NCBI GenBank assembly: GCA_903907185.1
Contig: CAIVND010000193.1
Location: 1-11,138, forward strand
Direction: 5' to 3'
DNA length: 11,138 bases
From: an uncultured Acidimicrobiaceae bacterium
GTDB taxonomy: Bacteria > Actinomycetota > Acidimicrobiia > Acidimicrobiales > Bog-793
Made by a program: the position numbers and the translations under genes. The notes under the pieces were generated by a model that was not told the origin of the DNA, did no database searches, and saw nothing but the letters and a program-made list of their open reading frames with translations. This document shows, piece after piece, positions 6,581-11,138 of the stretch (position 1 is its first letter; each line of letters starts with the position of its first letter).

Positions 6581-6866
6581 ATAACTGTGGTTCTCGGAAA
6601 GGGTCAAGTTGAGTCGATCCACATGCCGATCCCAGGCCAATGGTGACGCCCTACAAGAGCTACTCACCAAAGGCGTCTTGCCGAACATTGTGTTCCGATC
6701 GAGCGATGTCGACGCGACCTTCGAGGCTGTTCGCGCATCGGGTGCCGAGGTCCTTCAAGAGCCAATCGACCAGGCGTGGGCCCGCGTGACTGTGCTGTTC
6801 GTGACCCATCGGGAAATACCGTTCGGATCGCTCATCAAAGAGCATGTCGAAGAGGATCAACCCTAG
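6581..6866 (+). pseudogene. Decayed VOC/glyoxalase-family gene with frameshifts and missing 5' end
   Basis: Three pieces in two reading frames together read as the C-terminal half of a VOC (glyoxalase/bleomycin-resistance) fold protein. Piece 1, 6581-6640: ITVVLGKGQVESIHMPIPGQ, preceded by in-frame stops (TAG, TGA at 6575-6580). Piece 2, one base off, 6642-6779: GDALQELLTKGVLPNIVF, then the DVDATFEAVRASGAEVLQEP stretch and IDQAW. Piece 3, 6782 onward, back in the first frame: PRDCAVRDPSGNTVRIAHQ, the typical last strands with the metal-ligand region. Restoring one G at ~6780 would join pieces 2 and 3 as WGPRDC. Without it the frame continues as an unrelated tail to TAG at 6864-6866. No start codon, promoter or N-terminal half is visible, so it is not functional unless there are several sequencing errors. 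Function of the ancestor is unknown. Confidence 0.7.
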
Positions 6867-6894
6867 AGACTGAAAAAAGTTACGCCAGCTTCGA

Positions 6895-8595
6895 TCAGAG
6901 GAAGTTGAGGTCCGCACCCTCATTTGCCTGAAGGACTGTTGTCTCGTGAAGACGTCTCCAACCTCGAGCGGCGACCTTCGGCGGTTGAAATTCGAGACGG
7001 CGTTTCGCAAGCTCGTCATCGTTGACCAAGAGGTCGATCTTTCGGTTGGGAACATCGAGGCTGATGAGGTCGCCGTCCTTCACGAATGCGAGTGGTCCGC
7101 CGGCTGCTGACTCCGGGCAACAGTGCAGTACGACGGTGCCGTAAGAGGTTCCACTCATGCGAGCGTCAGAGACGCGAACCATGTCGGTGATGCCGGTCGC
7201 GGCAAGTCGTTTTGGAATGGGAAGCGAGCCAGCCTCTGGCATGCCAGATGCGATGGGCCCGGCATTTCGGAGCACGAGTACATGATCAGCGGTGACATCG
7301 AGTTCGGGATCATCGAGTCGTCGAGCAGCGTCTTCGGGCGATTCGAAGACCAGCGCTGGGCCGACGTGGGTGAGTAGCGATGATGTCGCAGCGGAGACCT
7401 TGATGACCGCACCGTCGGGGGCGAGTGAGCCTCGAAGTACGGCAAGCGCTCCTGGTGGACCGACCGGATCAGTGAGCACACGGATGGTCTTTTGGGTGGG
7501 GTGTGGGCCAGCGGTATTAGCAAGTTGATCAGCAAGTGATACGCCCGACAGTCCAATCTGGGTGGTGTCGAGTTCAGTTGAAAGGGCCTTCAGCAACTTT
7601 GGTACACCACCTGCTTGGTGGAAATCCTCCATGTATCCCTGCCCCGACGGTTTGAGATCCACGAGAAGAGGGATCTCTCGAGCCAGCCGATCAAAGTCAT
7701 CGAGAACGATATCGACGCCTGCTCGACGTGCCACAGCGAGGAGGTGCACAACGGCGTTCGTGGAGCCACCAAGCGCTGCGAGGACTCGCAGCGCATTTTC
7801 AAAGGCGCCGCGAGTGAGCACCTGCTTGGCAAGGATCGGTGATCGGGCGAGCTCGACGGCACGCCGACCGGTGGCGACCCCGTGGCGAAGTCGGTCACCC
7901 GATGGTGCTGGAGGGCTCGCTCCACCCGGGAGCATCATCCCAAGCACCTCGGTTACCGATGCCATCGTTGAGGCAGTTCCCATCACCATGCAGGTACCGG
8001 CGGTTGTCGCGAGGTTTACTCCCACCTCTTCGATCTCCGCTTGGTTGAGGTCACCGGCACGATATCTTGCCCAAAATCGTCGACAGTCGGTGCAGGCGCC
8101 GAGCTGTTCGCCGCGCCATGCACTGGTAATCATGGAACCGGTGACCTCCAAGATGACCGGCACGTCAACCGACGCTGCAGCCATGAGTTGAGCGGGGACC
8201 GTCTTGTCGCAACCGCCGAGGAGCACGGCGGCATCCATCGGTTGCGCGGTAATGAGTTCCTCGGTCTCGAGGGCGAGGAGATTGCGGTACAGCATTGAGG
8301 TTGGCGTGAGGAACGACTCGCCGAGTGAGATCGTCGGGAAGACGAAGGGCAGCCCACCGGCCTCGAGGACGCCGCGTCGGACGGCATCGATCAGTGCTGG
8401 CATATCTCGGTGACAGGGGTTGTAGTCCGAGGTGAGATTGGCGATTCCGATGACCGGCCGATTGAGGTCCTCACCATCGAAACCTGCAGCCGCTAAGAAT
8501 GCTCTCCGAAGAAATCGACTGAAACCAAGATCGCCATAAGAGGTCATGCCGCGGTCGAGACCTTGGGGCATCGAAGGAGATTCATTTGGCGTCAT
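6895..8595 (-). CDS. IlvD/Edd family dehydratase, sugar-acid type
   Basis: This 566-residue enzyme belongs to the Fe-S-dependent dehydratases that convert dihydroxy-acids or aldonic/sugar acids to 2-keto acids. Cluster and metal residues are present (numbering from ATG 8595): C61 in YNPCHRDMPAL, C129-D130-K131 in LLGGCDKTVP (Asp and usually carbamylated Lys bind Mg), C202 in AGTCMVMGTASTM, and the catalytic Ser S481 in DARMSGTSYGTVVLH. The DARMSGTSYG form, the N-terminal GMTSYGDLGFSRFLRRAF and the CTDCRRFWARYRAG segment resemble sugar-acid dehydratases (L-arabinonate/D-xylonate type) more than biosynthetic IlvD, whose motif is DGRFSGG-like. The substrate cannot be fixed from sequence. ATG 8595 has GGTGG five bases upstream; a GTG three codons earlier (8604) is an alternative. 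It lies 187 bp downstream of the PHS-type transporter on the same strand, possibly cotranscribed. A terminator lies at 6493-6531. Confidence 0.88.
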   Translation of the reverse strand: MTPNESPSMPQGLDRGMTSYGDLGFSRFLRRAFLAAAGFDGEDLNRPVIGIANLTSDYNPCHRDMPALIDAVRRGVLEAGGLPFVFPTISLGESFLTPTSMLYRNLLALETEELITAQPMDAAVLLGGCDKTVPAQLMAAASVDVPVILEVTGSMITSAWRGEQLGACTDCRRFWARYRAGDLNQAEIEEVGVNLATTAGTCMVMGTASTMASVTEVLGMMLPGGASPPAPSGDRLRHGVATGRRAVELARSPILAKQVLTRGAFENALRVLAALGGSTNAVVHLLAVARRAGVDIVLDDFDRLAREIPLLVDLKPSGQGYMEDFHQAGGVPKLLKALSTELDTTQIGLSGVSLADQLANTAGPHPTQKTIRVLTDPVGPPGALAVLRGSLAPDGAVIKVSAATSSLLTHVGPALVFESPEDAARRLDDPELDVTADHVLVLRNAGPIASGMPEAGSLPIPKRLAATGITDMVRVSDARMSGTSYGTVVLHCCPESAAGGPLAFVKDGDLISLDVPNRKIDLLVNDDELAKRRLEFQPPKVAARGWRRLHETTVLQANEGADLNFL

Positions 8596-8740
8596 TGCAG
8601 CCACCGCTTTCCATTGTTCGCATCGCTCCCGTTTGAATAGTCAAAGCTACCGGTCAGAAATCGCCTGGGATAGCCGAGTGCGAAGAGGGTCGAAAGTGAG
8701 CGCGAGGTTGTGGCGATGAGGAGACGTGGATGGGCAGGCA

Positions 8741-8768
8741 GATTCAACTGGCCCGATTCAACTGGCCC
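8741..8768. repeat. Tandem duplication of a 14-bp unit
   Basis: GATTCAACTGGCCC occurs twice head to tail with no mismatch and no spacer. It lies 14 bases beyond the transporter stop, in the 187-bp gap before the dehydratase gene. The rest of the gap shows no clear hairpin or promoter. Confidence 0.85.
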
Positions 8769-8782
8769 TGTGCTGGCGGAGA

Positions 8783-10201
8783 CTACGCCGAACGTTGATC
8801 GAGGTAGCTGCTCGTATCGCTTGAGATCTCTTCAAGAGAGCGTTGCGACGGTTCAGGCAGCAGCGAGGTCACCAGAAAACCGGTAAGAGCCGCCGCTGCA
8901 GCGACGACCAACATTCCACGCAGTCCAATGTGATTCTCGAGCTGAGGCACGGCAAAGACTCCAATGAAAGCGCCCAGTTTTCCGACGCCGGCTGCAATGC
9001 CGTGGCCCGTTGTTCGCATCGAGTCAGGAAAGACCTCAGAGGGAAGAACAAAGGTGGTTGTATTCGGTCCGAACTCGGTAAACAGGTAGCTCAAACCAAA
9101 GAGTGCAAGAAATGGCGCCGTATTTGCGGTGAGAGCGGGAAAGATGCCGAGTATCAAAAAGCAGGACGCCATCACGCCGAAACCGATGAACTGCAACTTT
9201 CGATGTCCGATCTTGTCCATGTGCATCACCGAGAGGATGTATCCAGGGAGAGCAAAGACAACGAAGAGTGCCAGTGTCCAACCGAGCTTGGCTTCGAGGG
9301 TCGCCTGAGGCGACACCTGTTTTAAAATGTTCGGGAGTGAGAGTGTGTTGCCGTAATAGGCGTAGTCAAAGAGGAACCAACTTCCAGCGGTACCGAGCAA
9401 CAGCTTGATCATCCGAGGGTTCGTGAGAAATTCACTGAAGCGCATGCGCTGATGCACTTCGGTCGCTGTGGCAGCTCCCGTGATCACTCCCTCGGAGAAG
9501 ATTTGGAGCTGGGTTGTCGCGCGCTCAGCGTCTCCCTGGACGCGAGATTGGAAGCGCGGAGACTCTGGCATCTTCGCGCGCAGATAGATGACTGCAGCGG
9601 CCGGGATCGCGCCAAAACCGAGGAGCAGTCGCCAGGTCTCCTCATTTCCAATTCCCGAGGAGATGAGGATCAACGCAACCAGTGGGCCGACGATCAGGCC
9701 GAGTGCTTGCATGGAAAAGACGAGACCGACGAGGCGTCCGCGATCCTTGCGGTTTGAGTACTCGCTCATCAGTACCGCGGAGACCGGATAGTCACCTCCG
9801 ATACCAATACCAAGGATAAATCGCGCGATCACGAGGGTGAGAAAGTTCGGGGCGAACGCGGAGGCGAGTGCGCCGACGATCATGATGCCCGCGACGATGG
9901 CGTAGACCCGCTTGCGCCCGATCACATCCGCGATCCGTCCGAAGATCAGCGCTCCAAAAAAGGCGGCCAATATCGCAGAGCCCGTGACCCAACTCGTCTG
10001 TGTCGTGGAGAGACCCCACTGTGTTTTTACCAGTGTCCCAACCGTGGCAATCACGAACAAGTCATAAGCATCCGTGAAAAAACCCATGCCAGAAACGAGG
10101 ACGGCGCGTCGATGAAACTTGCTCGTTGGTGCCTCGTTGAGGAGGTCGCTGACGGTAACGCCGGTCTCGTTCTGATCTGGGGCCATCTTGAAGTTGGTCA
10201 C
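8783..10201 (-). CDS. MFS transporter, PHS family (phosphate:H+ symporter-like)
   Basis: This is a 472-residue, 12-helix cytoplasmic membrane transporter. PHS-family signatures are present: GMGFFTDAYDLF in helix 1 (38-49, with D44 and D47), GRIADVIGRKRV (88-99, the MFS loop 2-3 motif), GIGIGGDYPVSA in helix 4 (131-142), FLFDYAYYGNTL (276-287, with D279) and FGPNTTTFVLPSEVFP (377-392). A cytoplasmic loop at ~205-260 separates the halves. Pho84-like members carry inorganic phosphate with protons, but bacterial and archaeal homologues may carry other substrates, so phosphate is not certain. The neighbouring sugar-acid dehydratase allows an organic-acid substrate. GTG 10201 is preferred because AGGAAAGGG (10212-10220) lies about 10 bases upstream; ATG 10186 has no ribosome site. 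The frame stays open to 10612, but that part is Arg-rich and overlaps the methyltransferase gene, so it is not coding. Confidence 0.88.
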   Translation of the reverse strand: MTNFKMAPDQNETGVTVSDLLNEAPTSKFHRRAVLVSGMGFFTDAYDLFVIATVGTLVKTQWGLSTTQTSWVTGSAILAAFFGALIFGRIADVIGRKRVYAIVAGIMIVGALASAFAPNFLTLVIARFILGIGIGGDYPVSAVLMSEYSNRKDRGRLVGLVFSMQALGLIVGPLVALILISSGIGNEETWRLLLGFGAIPAAAVIYLRAKMPESPRFQSRVQGDAERATTQLQIFSEGVITGAATATEVHQRMRFSEFLTNPRMIKLLLGTAGSWFLFDYAYYGNTLSLPNILKQVSPQATLEAKLGWTLALFVVFALPGYILSVMHMDKIGHRKLQFIGFGVMASCFLILGIFPALTANTAPFLALFGLSYLFTEFGPNTTTFVLPSEVFPDSMRTTGHGIAAGVGKLGAFIGVFAVPQLENHIGLRGMLVVAAAAALTGFLVTSLLPEPSQRSLEEISSDTSSYLDQRSA

Positions 10202-10270
10202 GTTGGGATTTCCCTTTCCTACGGCTGCGCATTTAAATGTCTCAGCTGCAGATGACCAGTGATCGAACGA

Positions 10271-10281
10271 TTGGTTACCAA
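10271..10281. promoter_or_regulatory. Short palindrome TTGGT-T-ACCAA upstream of the transporter
   Basis: This is a perfect 5+1+5 inverted repeat 70 bases before the transporter GTG, in the 206-bp gap between the methyltransferase and transporter genes. The arm sequence ACCAA/TTGGT is shared with the 5632-5645 operator, but the arms are in the opposite order and spacing. It may be a regulator site or chance. I see no convincing -35/-10 pair for the transporter. Confidence 0.25.
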
Positions 10282-10369
10282 AAGGTGAACGAGGCAAGAA
10301 ATATTGGAGAGCGGTCATCGTCTGGTCATTTTGTGCCAAATGCCTCAGGCGATGGATTGGTCGTCGTTG

Positions 10370-10391
10370 TCGATGGACGGACATCCATCGA
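10370..10391 (-). terminator. Hairpin after the methyltransferase gene, possible terminator
   Basis: TCGATGGA (10370-10377) pairs perfectly with TCCATCGA (10384-10391) around a 6-base loop, 16 bases past the methyltransferase stop on its own strand. No T run follows, so if it stops transcription it is not a classical intrinsic terminator. It might instead stabilise the transcript end. Confidence 0.35.
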
Positions 10392-10407
10392 GGAGTTATC
10401 CGGCTGG

Positions 10408-11138
10408 TTATCCTCGGTAGAGGAGACTCAAAACGGTCTCCGCAGTGGGGTCGAGAAGATCGACGGTCTGAGCAATGGGCCGATCGATACCGGTACAGGC
10501 TCGAAGCGACCGACCGTGCGAACTCTTTTTGTCGGGTAGCCCTGCGCTGAGAATGACCAGCGGTGTGATGTGAGCGAGGTGGAGCACAGCAGCCTCGCCG
10601 ATGGTTCTCCACAGAACGTCCGGCCGGTCGAGGCTGTGATGTTGGTGGCTGTAAACGCCAACAACCTCGAAGTAGATCGTCTTGCCACGGTGGTCACTCG
10701 CGCGAAAACTTACCTGCAGCCCCGTGCCGAAGTTCACCCTCTCGGTGATCTCGCGAAAGCCGGCGAGGTGTAGGAGTTCGCGTGCGATATCGATCGCGGA
10801 TCGGCCCTCTGTAAAGAGCTGTTCTACCGATGGACTAGTTGGAGGTCGCATGGAGTGCTGCGCAATCGCCTCACGTTCGCCTTTGATGCGCGCAGTCGCG
10901 AGATCAAGATAGGAGGGGTCGAGGTCGTAGCCAAGGTAGTGACGTCCAAGACGTACCGCGGCTACCGCCGTGCTGCCGGCACCCAAGAAGGGATCGAGAA
11001 CAAGATCATCACGAAAGGTGTAGAGCTCGATGAGACGCGCGGGGAGTTCGACTGGAAAAGGAGCTGGATGGCCGATTCGCGTTGCGCTCTCTGGCGGAAT
11101 CTCCCACACATCGAGGGTGCTCTCCATGAACTCCTCAC
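10408..11138 (-). CDS. Beta-class DNA methyltransferase with C-terminal extension (N-terminal part outside window)
   Basis: This is the C-terminal ~243 residues of a site-specific DNA methyltransferase (N6-adenine or N4-cytosine) that uses SAM. The frame is open to the right edge, with EEF before the first in-window Met at 11127, so the gene begins outside. From that Met, HPAPFPVELPARLI (20-33) is motif X, DPFLGAGSTAVAA (45-57) is motif I, and YLGYDLDPSYLDLA (64-77) covers motif II. Motif X followed by I near the end means the catalytic (D/N/S)PPY motif IV and target domain lie upstream, the beta-class order. After ~residue 85 comes a ~150-residue extension with ARELLHLAGF (115-124), KTIYFEVVGVYS (149-160) and DVLWRTIGEAAVLHL (170-184). 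I recall similar tails on actinobacterial methyltransferases. Its role is unknown; a nuclease-like fold is only a guess. No restriction partner is visible. Confidence 0.85.
   Translation of the reverse strand, partial: EEFMESTLDVWEIPPESATRIGHPAPFPVELPARLIELYTFRDDLVLDPFLGAGSTAVAAVRLGRHYLGYDLDPSYLDLATARIKGEREAIAQHSMRPPTSPSVEQLFTEGRSAIDIARELLHLAGFREITERVNFGTGLQVSFRASDHRGKTIYFEVVGVYSHQHHSLDRPDVLWRTIGEAAVLHLAHITPLVILSAGLPDKKSSHGRSLRACTGIDRPIAQTVDLLDPTAETVLSLLYRG

Noticed and set aside
6504..6584. Small plus-strand frame of 26 codons starting inside the terminator hairpin, with AAAGGA upstream
   Set aside because: The start codon is buried in a 10-bp stem, the product is not recognisable, and the hairpin with its minus-strand T run is a better explanation.
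7562..8191. Long plus-strand open frame opposite the dehydratase gene
   Set aside because: It is Ser/Arg/Ala-rich with no recognisable motif and lies wholly antisense to a well-supported enzyme gene.
10271..10281. A second operator of the same GntR protein
   Set aside because: The arms share ACCAA/TTGGT but are inverted in order and spaced differently, so binding by the same dimer is doubtful; kept only as a low-confidence palindrome.
10202..10612. N-terminal extension of the transporter frame
   Set aside because: It is Arg/Ser/His-rich, overlaps the 3' end of the methyltransferase gene and precedes a normal transporter N-terminus.

Overview
The window looks like chromosomal DNA of a moderately GC-rich actinobacterium. 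An acidophilic member of the Acidimicrobiia (Ferrimicrobium/Acidimicrobium type) is my best guess. The reasons are the HpnH-type hopanoid enzyme, an F420/NADP-type dinucleotide reductase, a ClC proton/chloride-type antiporter, a PHS-family transporter and actinobacterial-style protein sequences. The taxon is inferred from gene content, not read from a marker gene.

Layout, left to right. (1) The 3' end of hpnH (+) and a tRNA-Ala(UGC) gene with a likely terminator. About 400 bp follow without an intact gene, holding one coding-like fragment. (2) A minus-strand pair, transcribed in the order pirin then NADP/F420-type oxidoreductase. (3) Two minus-strand genes, an MBL-fold/double-rhodanese protein (persulfide dioxygenase-like) followed by a ClC channel/antiporter. 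(4) A GntR/HutC-type regulator (+) divergent from the MBL-rhodanese gene. The 82-bp gap between them carries a perfect palindrome whose two arms each begin an extended -10 promoter element. (5) A decayed, frameshifted VOC/glyoxalase-family gene (+), preceded by a strong minus-strand terminator. (6) A minus-strand sugar-acid-type IlvD/Edd dehydratase downstream of a PHS-family MFS transporter. (7) The 3' part of a beta-class DNA methyltransferase (-) with an unusual C-terminal extension, running off the right edge.

How the genes may work together. The MBL-rhodanese protein and the GntR protein look like an enzyme/regulator unit for reactive sulfur (persulfide) handling under one shared operator. 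ClC could serve acid or halide homeostasis. The PHS transporter and dehydratase may form a small uptake/catabolism pair, but this rests only on adjacency. No CRISPR array, insertion sequence or prophage is visible. The most interesting items are the back-to-back promoter/operator, the altered metal-site residue in the MBL-rhodanese protein, the ClC that lacks the usual anion-binding signature, and the methyltransferase C-terminal domain. I see no clear evidence of a wholly new multi-gene system.
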